DNA from: Meghimatium bilineatum
Lineage: Eukaryota > Mollusca > Gastropoda > Stylommatophora > Philomycidae
Length of the DNA stretch: 64,000 nucleotides
NCBI GenBank assembly: GCA_034231615.1
Contig: CM067311.1
Coordinates: 28,170,699 to 28,234,698, forward strand
Direction of reading: 5' to 3'
The notes under the pieces were generated by a model. The model was not told the DNA's origin, did not search any database, and saw only the letters and a program-made list of their open reading frames with translations. The number at the start of each line of letters is the position of its first letter. The stretch's first letter is position 1. The position numbers were made by a program, and so were the translations under genes. Positions 34,250 to 45,400 of the stretch are shown in pieces.

Positions 34250-35310
34250 GAATCCTCATGTCTTCGTACCAATACGCAGGATTTTTCTCTTTGTGACGCG
34301 ATCTTCTGCTAGCTTTCCCCAGCTCAGAAGTGATGATAAAAGCATTAATTGATGATATGTATGCATCTGTGTATCGCAAATTTATTCTGCCTCATCTTCC
34401 ATTGAGATTTTCTCTTCTTCCATCAATATTTGATTTAGGATACTGCTGTTGTTCATCCATTGGATATGCCAAATCCTCATACGCTTTCTGTGACTGAGTA
34501 TGGAAAATATTCTTGGAAGCCCGGCTCTCTACAGGATTTAATTATTGATAACCTTATCCTACCGTTTCATATTCACAAGTTCTCTGAGGCATAGTAGATG
34601 GAAGATGTTCAATTTCTTGTTTTGTTGTAAGTATGATGTCCATTTTTCGTACTCACAACGGAGAATACTGAATATACATCCCCAGTAGATCGATACCTTT
34701 GTTTTTCAATTGTCAACTTAGTGTTGGTCCAGGATCTTGAAGATTTACCAAAATTGATGGTTATCGTTTCTTATTCAATTACAGGTAAACTCCATTATAA
34801 CACCATGGTCCGGACAGAGGAAATATGTGTGTAATAACAGAAATTTGCTATATACAGTATAAACAATATAGACTAAAAATATTATGTGTATTTATCTTCT
34901 CGTCAAATGTGAGATTTGTAGTTACTGTTGATCTCAGATTGTTGAAGGTATGTACTTACTAAAGTTGCAGGTTGTTCAACGTTATGTTTGAAACTATCAA
35001 TATTTTGACAAAATAATACAGTTCTCTTGACGTTTATTGGTAGCGAGAACAAGTCGCAGTCCCTTGCCAAGTTGTTAATCCGATTTTACAGGTTGCACCG
35101 TCAGCGTACATAAACACGTCTAGAAGAGAAGTCTCAGTTATTTTAGTATTCTTTTTAGATCGGTTAAGTTAAATATAATGCCATCATGTCTTGTGCACAT
35201 AAAGCTCAACCATCGAATTTTCAAAGGCAGTAAATTCGCAGAGAAGAAAATCACAAAGAGTGCTGGAGCAAGAACACACCTCGCTTAGTTCCACTCATGT
35301 CATATAATCT
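34250..35310 (-). mobile_element. LINE-B fragment, RT end and C-terminal region
   Basis: Very decayed. The minus strand near 35130-35080 gives LLDVFMYADGATCKIGLTTW, where the usual text is LL-x-ADD. Near 34540-34430 it gives RAGLPRIFSILSHRKRMRI followed by WHIQWMNNSSIL, matching the RAGLP..F..LSQRRLRWLGH..RMD stretch of LINE-B-type proteins. The pogo-like MITE copy at 34780-34895 lies within it. Confidence 0.5.
34780..34895. mobile_element. pogo-like MITE copy
   Basis: CAGGTAAACTCCATTATAAC, CATGGTCCGGACAGAGGAAA, AATAACAGAAATTTGCTATA and CAGTATAAACAATATAGAC parallel 186-260 and 1843-1900. This copy shows the most complete left end. Confidence 0.5.
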
Positions 35311-35540
35311 GTGAGAAAAAACCCCCACCAAACTGGATTGTATCGTCATCTACCTCGATCTTCCATGTGTGCCACAGCCATCAGAGAAAATATCGTAGTA
35401 CATGTATTACCTGTTCTGTTCAATACACAAGTTTTAGTGACTTTGTCCTTCCATATAACTCAAAGAATTCTACATAGGCACCATTTGCGAAAGCTGTCTA
35501 GTCGTCTCTCCTGGTGCAGATTTCAGTTTATATGAATATA
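35311..35540 (-). mobile_element. LINE-B-like C-terminal fragment (second copy)
   Basis: The minus strand reads RLDSFRKWCLCRIL, VIWKDKVTKTCVLNRTG and MAVAHMEDRGR, equivalent to the RRILGI-W-DKVTN-VL-R segment of the copy at 1960-2600. Its position 5' of the RT remnant at 35130 means it is a separate insertion. Confidence 0.5.
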
Positions 35541-37289
35541 ACGTTTGATGAATCAGCGTGTTTATCTTTAATCCAACCGGGACCCTCGACACAACTTGAC
35601 TAAGAGTTAGGAACGAGCCATCGGGTGCGTTTATTAAAGAACAATCTTTACTGATTCTAAAGTATTGGTAATTTTTCCCGTCAGAATTGCTGATGAGGAG
35701 GGGGTCACCATCTCCTTTTTATGGTTTTTATTATTAAATACCATATCATGTTCTGTTTTCTTAAGCAGGAGACGATGATTGAATCCCACAACACCCCACA
35801 TATGTACGGACTTGATCTTCATTGCAATTTCCATCTTTAATTATATATTTCTCATGTTGTTAATCTATTTTAGCAATTCATTTAATTTCATTGTTTACTA
35901 CTTCCAGCGTCTAGTATTGCCAGAATATTCGATGCTCTGTCGGTGTCTTCTTACTTTGCCCTATTCTTATTACTATTCATATATTTTTGTGTTTTACATA
36001 GACTTCCAGTGCGATAATTTATCCTCTATTGTATAATATTATTACATTGTTTACATCTGTTTAATTCAGAACCAGGAGTGAATTCATTACGTCTCTCAGC
36101 CGATTGGAATTTGCTACGTTTGTGTATCCTAGCTGCTGGAGAAATGTATTCAAAAGGCTCAGCTAATGATGACAACATTGTAGTGTATATTTACCCAATT
36201 TCGAAAATGCGTAACGCATTTTTCGTTGCGGATGGCAACTATGATCCTAGTTTTTTAAAAATATAAAAAAAGACAGTCAATCTTTATATTTTTTGTTCGC
36301 TGCTTATGGCAAGTTATTTAAATTTAGTTTTTAAGACAAACGACAAGCTAGTCAAGATTAATATTTTTCATTTCGTTGCGGTTGACAACTGTTGCTCTAG
36401 TCAAAACAAGAAAGGGAAAATGTATAGTGTTTTTTCTATAGTTTTTGGTGATATTTATTGATCTATTGGTGGAATAACATACTACATAATGGTAGCAGCG
36501 GTAGTCATGTTCAATCATTCGCTCTCCGACCAGCAGAGCCGGGTTTCGAGTCCACTTGTTATTTTTGGTTTGAAATAAAATAACTCCCATGGTTACAAGG
36601 GTACCAGAGTTCAAGCTCTCGGGAAGGTCGAGGAAATATGCGACCGTTACTGAGCAAGTGCGGTAGTCCGTCGGTACTATAACACATATGGTAAAAAATT
36701 TTTTAGTGATTCATGTGAATATTTCAGTATTTTTCATTGGTCACTAGGATTATACTTTGTGCGACAACCAATAAATATCAAGAGAATAGTCAAAGGAATA
36801 ATTTTAGAAGGTTGGATTTCCCATTTGTCAATTGGTCTTATAATTGCCAATGGTCACAAACTCGCCAGCTGAGCACCTATGGAAGATCGTGTGCTATAAC
36901 TCTGGTTCATAATTCCATCTCACCATGACATTTTACTACAGGGATTGCCAGACCACGATATCCGATGTCTGTAAACACCAATATTGCTGGATGTTCTCTT
37001 ACATTATAGACATTTTTTAGCTAAACTGATGAACATTCTCTCCGAAACGTTATACCAAGGTGAACATGTCTTCTCCAGTATACTTACACAATTATAAGAA
37101 AACCTATAGTAATATAGCCTATAAGTGGGTTGTCTATACAATATGTTAAAGATTGAGGGAGGTGGGGGTGCGAAGTGGTCTGAAAAAGTTTGACAGTGTG
37201 TGACAAGTGGGAGGGTGGGGAGTCGGCAAAAGTTGACGTGAACAATACGGGTTAATTTTATACGCAAAGTATATTGTTTGAATTTAAAT
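35541..37289. other. largely unrecognised; weak tRNA-like piece near 36490-36560
   Basis: 36529-36555 contains GAGCCGGGTTTCGAGTCC, a B-box-like string, but no convincing A box. No gene is recognised. Several short frames have no domain. Confidence 0.35.
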
Positions 37290-37465
37290 AAAAAATGGCC
37301 ACCGAAGATGGATGTGTCGGGCCATTGGCGCAAATAAAACGGCGACACAACGAATTTCCATTCTCTGGACTACATCCTTCTGGAAATCTAATAGGACTAT
37401 GGTCCTGATACAAGAGATATCCAGTGGTAGTTTGAGAATGAACGCTGAAGAAGAAGAAGAAATAA
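37290..37465 (+). mobile_element. S1b SINE-like retroposon
   Basis: GATGGATGTGTCGGGCCATT, GGCGACACAACGAATTTCCA, TTCTGGAAATCTAATAGGAC, AGTTTGAGAATGAACGCTGA and a tail AGAAGAAGAAGAAATAAA. Best copy of this subfamily. Confidence 0.75.
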
Positions 37466-37529
37466 AAATGAAAATGTGAAACAAAACTTGTATTTTTTGC
37501 GTAAATTTGCTTAGGTGGGTACATTTTAT

Positions 37530-37615
37530 AATGGTTCTGGACATTTTAGGGTGGGTTCTGGACATTTTAGGGTGGGTTCTGGACATTTTAGAGTGGGTTC
37601 TGGATATTTTATGCG
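37530..37615. repeat. ~20-bp tandem repeat
   Basis: Four to five copies of GGTTCTGGACATTTTAGGGT with small changes. Confidence 0.9.
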
Positions 37616-38589
37616 AGTGGAATTGTTGACGTAATATATGAGGAGTCCCAAAGGAACTCCCAGCACTGTTTGTGATTACAACCAACCCTCATCGTGACGT
37701 AACAAATCTGTAACTCATCCTTGTATCTATGGATCCAAAAATGTAGTCAATATAAAATAGTATATTTGTTCCAAATTGCTAATGTTTGACTAGAAAAGAA
37801 ATATTAATGAAAAATATCACCCAGGCAATATCCATTTTCTGGTTTAGTGATCACTAGTTCATTTTCCTGACATTTTGTCTGAAGCTATTTATCTCCCTCT
37901 AGGAAGCTGGACATTTTTCTGGGATCTCAATTTGGGACGTTGTTCAGATGGTTACGACACTAGGCACACTCAGGCGGAACAAAGATAATAGTCAACGGGA
38001 CCTCGGTGCAAATAGTGTTACGATTCAATCATTGAAGTCTATTTATATCTGGTTTTCGTTGATGCACAAACGACGACCAATACGGGCTGTAGATACGTTT
38101 TCATTAAGGAGGGTTGTTACATAAAAAGTCAAGGGTCAGGTTTTGTGTGTAAATTCTACGTTTTGATGAACAATTTAATGACTTTTTTTGTGTGAAAAAT
38201 AGTTACGGAAGGAGACTTAACAGCATTTTAGCTAGTTTATATCGTACTAAAAGTCATGTTGTGAATTGATTATGTGGCCATGAAGAGGGAGCGGAAGGGG
38301 AGGAGAGTAATTTAATAACTTTTCCGTCTCCCCTATCTACGGACTTGATTGTTTGGTATTGCTGTTGAGCTGCTTAAGATGTACAGCAATATGTATAGCT
38401 GAGTCTATTGTACATTTTAAACATTTATTTTGAATATATAAAGCAGGATTCATTACAAGATCATAGGATATCCATAGCTATTGGGAATAGACCATTTTGT
38501 AACTTTCTTTATGCCGCTAATATCGATCTCTTGACTGGTATCGAATCTGAACTCCTGTAAATCACCGAAAAGTTAGTTGGAAATTAGCA
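37616..38589. other. no recognised feature
   Basis: No supportable gene or repeat. Confidence 0.4.
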
Positions 38590-39610
38590 TTGATAACAGC
38601 AATATTTTGGTGATCGGTAATACCAAGCAACATCACACGGATATCCGGCTAAACGGTCACGAACTGAAAACAAATACTATCTTCAAATATCTCGGGTCCC
38701 AAATATGCAAAATATGTATATGATTGAAACTCGCGAAATGAGATTATGGTAAGGCTCGGGATGGCGATGGCTGCCATGGAAAGGTAAATCCTACATAAAG
38801 TAAACATGTTACTGAGAATATCTAACTATCGATATAAAATAACAGTAAATAACAATAAAACGTAGAACACGGACAAATATCAACGTATTGGTCCTAATGG
38901 GACTTTCGTCAAAAAACAAATAACGGTTAAGAAAACACAACTGTAAAAAAATTAGAAACTATTATCCAAGTCATATTGGTTATTAGTTGTTTTACGGTTT
39001 TGTTTTCTTAACCGTTATTTGTTTCTTGACAAAGGTCCCAATAGGACTGATACGTTTATAATTGTCATTGTTTTATTGTTATTTATTATTATTTCATATC
39101 GATAGTTAGGTATTCTCAGTAACCTGTTTACTTGATTTAGGATTTACCTGTTATTTGTCTGTTAACAGAAGCACTTTCCATTTTGTCGGACATCCTCCGA
39201 GATTTTGGTTATTTATAGCTGCCATCGAAAGGTTGAATATGATTTGAAAAAGTAAGATCAGTTTTACAGTGATCAAACTTTTCATATCTTCTAGTGCTAA
39301 GTATACTTGTGTACGGATGTGAAAGATGAATACTAAATGCAGACACAGAAAGAAGGATTCAGGCTTTTAAAAACTAGTACTACAGACGTACGTTAAGAAT
39401 TAGCTATATAGAACACAACATAAATATACAGTATTCATCCGGCAACAAATACACAAATTTGTGGGTTACCAAGACTCACTTTCGGCAGTGGTGAAACGGC
39501 GTAAACGTATTTGTTTTGGACATGTAACGAGATACGACTCACTTTCTAAAAATATTGTGTAAGGAACATTCCAGGGTAGAAAGAGAAGTGACCGTAAGAT
39601 AAATTCCTTG
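38590..39610 (+). mobile_element. LINE-E copy split by foldback C
   Basis: Before the foldback the plus strand reads IRLNGHELKTNTIFKYLGSQ, ICK and ARDGDGCHGK. After it come LVLSILVYGCER, LNADTERRIQAFKN, YYRRTLRISYIEHN, RRKRICFGHVTRYDSLSKNI and GTFQGRKRSDRKINSLIDR. These are consecutive parts of the LINE-E polyprotein (compare 33060-32600, minus), so the foldback inserted into an existing LINE. Heavily decayed. Confidence 0.75.
38786..39217. mobile_element. foldback element C
   Basis: The left arm AAATCCTACATAAAGTAAAC, ATGTTACTGAGAATATCTAA, CTATCGATATAAAATAACAG pairs with the right arm ending CTGTTTACTTGATTTAGGATTT. The arms continue inwards through AATAACAATAAAAC and a hammerhead-like motif on each side to a centre near 38970. 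Tail: CAGAAGCACTTTCC, TTTTGTCGGACATCCTCCGA, GGTTATTTATA. A 16-bp target duplication GCTGCCATSGAAAGGT (one mismatch) lies at 38770-38785 and 39218-39233. Confidence 0.9.
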
Positions 39611-39740
39611 ATTGATAGAAATATCAATTATTAATGATGTTAGTATTAATGAAATGTATGGTGTGAATTCAATGATGATGTTAGTATTAATGAAATGTTT
39701 GGTGTGAATTCAATGATTATTTTAGTATTAATAAATGTAG
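39611..39740. repeat. ~38-bp tandem repeat, three copies
   Basis: GATGTTAGTATTAATGAAAT then GTTTGGTGTGAATTCAATGA, with small changes. Confidence 0.85.
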
Positions 39741-39741
39741 T

Positions 39742-39960
39742 GTGTGTTCTCAATATTTACAAAAATACCATTTATGTGTTAAACATGTCATACGTACAAA
39801 GTTCACATATGTTGTGAATGAAGTGCCATATGATCTTCCCATACTTAATAACCAGCCTTGCAGTTCTAGTAGGAATATTGTTTCAAAGAATGAGGTTGAT
39901 GTGACTAAATATGTTAAAATATTTCCTCCACAAATTGCAAATGCATCTAATCACCTTCTA
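39742..39960 (+). other. open frame of unknown nature
   Basis: Continuous with an open frame that runs into the next repeat. The non-repetitive part encodes about 73 residues including YVVNEVPYDLPILNNQPCSS and DVTKYVKIFPPQIANAS. Its residue mix looks more protein-like than most frames here, but I recognise no family. It may be a transposon fragment or chance. Confidence 0.2.
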
Positions 39961-40110
39961 ACATTGTCAGTACATCAATATCATCTTCACACATTGTCAG
40001 TACATCAATATCATCTTCACACATTGTCAGTTCATTAATATCATCTTCACACATTGTATGTGTATCAATATCATCTTCATACATTGTATGTGTTTCAATA
40101 TCATCATTAC
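39955..40110. repeat. 30-bp tandem repeat, five copies
   Basis: ACATTGTCAGTACATCAATA plus TCATCTTCAC, the last two with ATGTGT in place of CAGTAC. Confidence 0.9.
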
Positions 40111-40154
40111 AAAACATCAAAACACGTCTTCCCTATTTTAGTACATTACTTACT

Positions 40155-40450
40155 CTATCAAGTAAAGTGATTCGGTCATCTTATGAGAATGAAGCCAAAA
40201 CAAATACCAATAAGAGCATATAATACAAGAATATCCCGGCGTAAGGCCAAAGGTAGCACAAGAAAACGGTGGATAGAAAACATCAAGATGAACTTGAACA
40301 AACTTGGACTAAATGCAACCACGGCGACACATCTGGCCTTGTAACTATGGCTTAAGCTCCCACCCCTACGCTTAAAGGCAAATGTGAATGCGATCAACAA
40401 TAATTCACCCGTGGAAAGACAAAAGACAATAGACTTACTCTATCTACAGA
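40155..40450 (+). mobile_element. LINE-G 3' coding fragment
   Basis: The plus strand reads HLMRMKPKQIPIRAYNTRIS, RRKAKGSTRKRWIENIKMNL, NKLGLNATTATHLAL. The ending of the copy at 60100-60560 (DNIKTILNKHDYT, TRATHLALEHRLHLRHKP) is clearly the same protein end. Confidence 0.7.
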
Positions 40451-40619
40451 TGAAGAAATACTATTCACACATTTTGTTAGAAGAACACTTAATACAACAA
40501 ATACAAGAAATATATTATCATACAAGACACCCGGACAGCCAATAATGTTACAATTAATTATGCAGTCCATGAAACAATCTCATGAAATAAAATTCTAAAC
40601 TACAAGAATGAGATCAAGA

Positions 40620-41065
40620 TGTCCTCAGTCAGTTAAAGAACATCTAGCCGGGACATCAACTGGTTCAACAGGAAAGAAGCAGAAGAAAGCGCTCCAACCA
40701 ATCCTGCACACAGTCCTTTTAAGGACTACCACCTTATAATCCAGATCGACACAGCGAAGGAACAACACAGCAAATAGCTCCGAATAGAAGAAAGAGCTCC
40801 AACCAATCACCACAAAGTCCTTCTTAGGACTATCACCTTATAATCTCATCATACCAGAGACAGGCAGAGCCACAACATAGTCCATACAAGGACTGAAGCT
40901 AGGAGGCCCTACAGCGAACCCGGCTAACAGAGCCACATCCTAGCAACAACCAGGCAAACAAGCCACAAAAACCACAGGTCCCCAACCGCCTCGATATAAC
41001 CACTATGGACACCAGTCCTAGGTTGAAAGAGGCGGGCCTCGACCACATGAGGCATAAACCCCTAC
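40620..41065. repeat. dispersed repeat with paired AGTCCTT/AAGGACT palindromes
   Basis: Two ~115-bp related units: GCTCCAACCAATCCTGCACA, CAGTCCTTTTAAGGACTACC, ACCTTATAATCC and then GCTCCAACCAATCACCACAA, AGTCCTTCTTAGGACTATC, ACCTTATAATCT. Each has a near-perfect palindrome. Related palindromes occur at 19261 and related GGCGGGCCTC text at 28930. Family unknown. Confidence 0.5.
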
Positions 41066-41426
41066 TAAACAAACAACAAAAATCAACTGGTTCTCTAGTA
41101 GTAAAAGATTTTCTGGCATAAGAAACAAGATTGAGGATTTAAAATTTATAATGGACATACAATTGTTACAAATTTATCCAACTAAAAAATAATATGCTCC
41201 ACGTGTTGAAAAGTAGAAGGTTAGAGAAGAAAGTAATTGCAGTATTTTTTTAGTATTTTGTCATCTCTGTAACAATGTGTGTAGTCTACTTGCTTATGTA
41301 GTTTTGTGTAAAGGGGTATATGTTTGAAACGATGTGATTATGTATGCAGGATAGTACAATTATACACTTTTAAAAATGTGTTTAAACTGTGGATAAGTGA
41401 TTTATCATTTAATTTCTGCGAAATAT

Positions 41427-41705
41427 ATCTTCTTCTTCTGTGTTCATTCTCAGACACCTGCAGATTAGCATGATGTAGTCTAGAAAACTGAATGCATTGT
41501 GTCATGGTTTACATCGTTGCTGTAATATACGTGCCTTTCGGCCGGAAACATCTGACTTCAGCATGACTTCTGGATACGATTTATACTATATAGGATTGGA
41601 CAACCAACACCACCACATAACCTTCGCTGTCGCCACTTGTGACATGCATGACAGTTACACTGTGTTGCCATTCTGCGTTCCCCTTTCAGACTCTGGCAAA
41701 ATACC
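41427..41705 (-). mobile_element. S1 SINE-like retroposon
   Basis: CTTCTTCTTCTGTGTTCATT, GATTAGCATGATGTAGTCTA, TTGTGTCATGGTTTACATCG, GCCTTTCGGCCGGAAACATC, then TGCGTTCCCCTTTCAGACTC. Full length but diverged. Confidence 0.75.
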
Positions 41706-42035
41706 AGCGTCAACACATACTAGTATACATATTAAAAATAGCGGTATATCTTATTTAAGACGTAGGATCAAGTCAGTAAGTTTTTGGCAGTAATGAATAT
41801 CTTGGCAATATATGATGCTCAGTATGTTGCTATTGTACTCTGAATTGTCTAAATGCAGAGCTGCTTGTATGACAGTATTAAATGATAAAGGGGTCAATGA
41901 GTTATGCTTTCTCTAGTTATAACGGTGTTAAAAAGGATACCGCCACCAGTTTGGATATATTCAACACAAGGCGTGTGATATAAGCCGTTGTATTCAAATA
42001 TAGTAGCATATTCAATATGATGGTGACAACCAAAG

Positions 42036-42071
<36 letters not shown>

Positions 42072-43999
42072 AACGTCCAGATTTACAACATTCATAATTC
42101 AATGTACAGCATCTTAGGAAATATGAAACATCTCTTAGTTCACAGGCTTTCCTAGACTTAATCTGTCTCTCAACTGGAAGCTTTTCATCCTAACCTAAAA
42201 CTTCCTAACTGCAACTTTTAAACTAAATTTCTCAAACTACAACTTCTAACTGCACTTCCTAGCTCCGGTCTCAACCTGAGTCCCGAACCTAATGCTTCGT
42301 CCTAATCTCCGGACCTAGTTTCAGGCTTCGTGGTCCTAGTCCGAACTCCTGAAAATGCAGAGTTCTCAAGTATTTAAAAAAAACTTCTGACCAGTCAAAA
42401 TTCCTTTGGACATTCTCACATCCGTTTTAAAATGCTGCCCTCTTTGTCATTTAATTGAAGACAGCAAGTTACGAACATGAAAATAATACTCCACGGTCAA
42501 TTTGCTGTCGCTGTTCTCACATCCCAGACATTCCTTCTGCAAACCTTTTGTTCTAGCTACTGGCATGTATAGTTTCCCACCAGAGGTTACAGACACCCCT
42601 CTATACTTTACCACTGTTTTCTCTCGTTAAATAGCCAAGGCGAACGATACCGTTTATCTGGTATATGTCAATACCTAGCCGAATGAGTCTCCCTCCACTG
42701 GCGGAGACGAACAGTGCCCATTGTCAGGCCCGTTCTACATCGGCCGACGTGTTGATTTATGTCGTTTGCTTTGCTAGCTTCGTGGAGACTGTCTTTCTTA
42801 AATATGGTTTAAAATGCGCTGAAAGCATGTTTGTGACAATATTGTTACTACACTTTACTCGTTCATTTGGTTCAGTCAGACATTCTGTCTGGATTTTGAC
42901 TAGTAGCCGGCCTACTGTTTTGTTGTTACACCTCACTCTATTACATCTACAGCTGAATTTGAATCTGATATATTGTTAAACCTAGGCATGATTATGTTAT
43001 GTATATAAATATATACCCTACTCATGATAAAATCAAATCTAATAGGTTAATTCAATAATTGTGTTATATTTCTCTGGGTTCAGTATCTCTATTTCATCAT
43101 TAATCTTCGCACTGTATAACATTACTATTATTCATTAATCTTCGCACTGTATAACATTACTTTTATTCATTAATCTTCGCACTGTATAACATTACTCTTA
43201 TTCCCAGTATTTCTATCTCTCTTTCCCTCTGCTCTACAGTAATGTAATAGAAATTAACGCTGCTGTGCATATTAATAATTCTCAATAACACTGATAGTTC
43301 TAACAATTGAAATTACTTTAAGCATTGCCTCTGATATTTGTCTGCTTAATTATAAACATATCTATTGTATCTGTCCGTGTATACATTCAGTTTTATCAAT
43401 ACACCATTCGGGTTACCAAAAGACTTCTATTGTTTCAAAAATTAATCGCTTCCTTGGTTACCAATTTAACATAACATCAGAGACAGAGAACTAAAATGAA
43501 CAGTACTGAGCCGTTGTATCCCAATGACAAAAATCTACTATTTATAATGTATCTATGGACTAGTCAGTGTTTTACTTGACTGGTTGTTTGTTTGCATCCA
43601 ATCAATGTTCGCATCTTTGATTCCTGTCACCCCTGTTTGTATTTAAATATCCCGACTCTTCCCTTGACTCTGTATCGTACATAGAGAATATCAGACGACT
43701 TTCACACAAGACTACTGGCTGACTAACTTGATGTTACAAATGGGGTGTTGGCCAACGTGGCAAACCTCGTTTTGTTGATCAGTGGTTCTCAACCTTTTCT
43801 CGTTAGAGGGTCCCTTTTGGAACACATTTTCTTCTGTTTTCTTCTGTGGCGCTCCCTCTTCCTCAGACGTAACCACACAGTCAACTGCCAAGTTTTAAAA
43901 TTAGATATCGTGTACAATTGTACAATTTCATTATAGTTTCATTTTCTGTGGCTCTCAAAACGGGTATGTGATCGTCAAGGAGGGGTGTATGGCCTATTA

Positions 44000-44048
<49 letters not shown>

Positions 44049-44224
44049 AATGTTTCTTCTGTTCTATGGAAAGACATATCGTAACATATGATAATATGTT
44101 TACGATGATAAATGGGTGTGAAAGCGATGGTTCATAGTACTAAACCTTATAATTTGCAGATGCGTATACTATTTTGCATCCTGGCTAGATTATTTCTGAT
44201 TAAAACCAGCTCTTTAACATAGTA
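41706..44224. other. gene-free stretch with small simple repeats
   Basis: It holds (TA)n at 42041-42068 and 43999-44045, a CCTAACT-rich degenerate tract at 42130-42330, and a 35-bp unit (ATTCATTAATCTTCGCACTG plus TATAACATTACT) in three tandem copies at 43130-43200 and just upstream. No gene recognised. Confidence 0.6.
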
Positions 44225-44480
44225 ATGTTGTTATCACTTGACTAAGTTAGTACTGTACGACTCCACTACGTCAGAGCTGTAAAATTTGACTACGCAAGAG
44301 TTGTAATAACTTGGCTATGCCAGTTCATTGTTACTACTTTAATAAACCAAAACTGTTACCATGTAACTTCAGTCAAGTCATAACTTGACAACGTTATCTC
44401 ATCTATGATTTGACTACGTCAGCTCATTTATCACTTGACTGCATCAGCTCAACTATCACTTGACTTTTTCAGCTTATTTA
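44225..44480. repeat. degenerate ~35-40 bp tandem repeat
   Basis: Diverged units with TATCACTTGACTACGTCAGC as the best consensus, clearest at 44400-44470. Confidence 0.65.
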
Positions 44481-45149
44481 TCCACGTGCTCTAGTGATCT
44501 GCGTGGTCTGAATGAGTGACAAGACTAATAATTGTATAGTTCTTACATATTTTCATATGCACTTTAAGTGTCAAGATACGCAAGCGGTGGGTCTTTGGGT
44601 CTCACCAAAGGCTCACTAGACAAACCACCCATGCAACTGAAAACCTTAGTGGATGGCATGCTGTTATATTGAGGTTATCTTCTTATAGAAGCTTCATGGC
44701 ACGTCATCTATACAATTATTCTTCTCATGCTTGTATTTTGTTCTTGTGTTTTATGCTACACTCTCTGTGGTTCGGAGGGATTAAGAGATGCCTGCACAGC
44801 ACTTGGGGGGGGGGGAGTGGAGGAAACTGACAGCACTGTATTTCCTACGGCTGAGGTCAATTATAGAGGCACAGTGACTCAAGACGTGACAATCCTTTTG
44901 ACTTGGAACATTTGGTTGCCCACCTGGAGCAATAGAGAAGTTCGGCATAACCAGTAGTCAAATGGTGGCTGGGAATGGGCATAGTGAACCCTAACGTGGC
45001 TGCAGTAGCTCGGAGCAGTGCATATGTTGAAATCTACCGTCCTGGTGACCTGATAATTATTTTCTGGCTCTCGACCGGGGTGGGTCGAAAATCTGATCAA
45101 GCAACAACAAAACAAAAAAATGAATCGGGAGTTTGAGAATGAACACTGA
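44481..45149. other. mostly unrecognised; possible S1 tail at 45115-45160
   Basis: ATCGGGAGTTTGAGAATGAA followed by CACTGAACACGAAGAAC resembles the S1 tail region. The (G)11 run at 44804 is a simple repeat. No gene seen. Confidence 0.35.
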
Positions 45150-45400
45150 ACACGAAGAACAATTGAAAACAGACCACAACAGACTCAAATAGCACATGTG
45201 CAAGAAGTGTGGAGTTGGCGAAACCATGTGCGCCCATGTGGACAATCTACAGAAACCACAGAACATATTTTACAGAACTGTCCACTATCACACTATAACA
45301 AGAAGACGATGGTCATTGGAAACAGCACTAACGAACAACCCGGCCTTGTCTCGGGGCTAGTGGCCACATTTCATTGATGAATTCCATATCAGCATCTGAC
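45150..45400 (+). mobile_element. LINE-C 3' coding fragment
   Basis: The plus strand reads VRPCGQSTETTEHILQNCPL followed by SHYN, the terminal cysteine/histidine motif of RNase H-bearing LINEs. It is preceded by a trace of the H-N-R-L segment (GACCACAACAGACTCAAA). It continues, decayed, to the stops near 45380. Confidence 0.7.
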
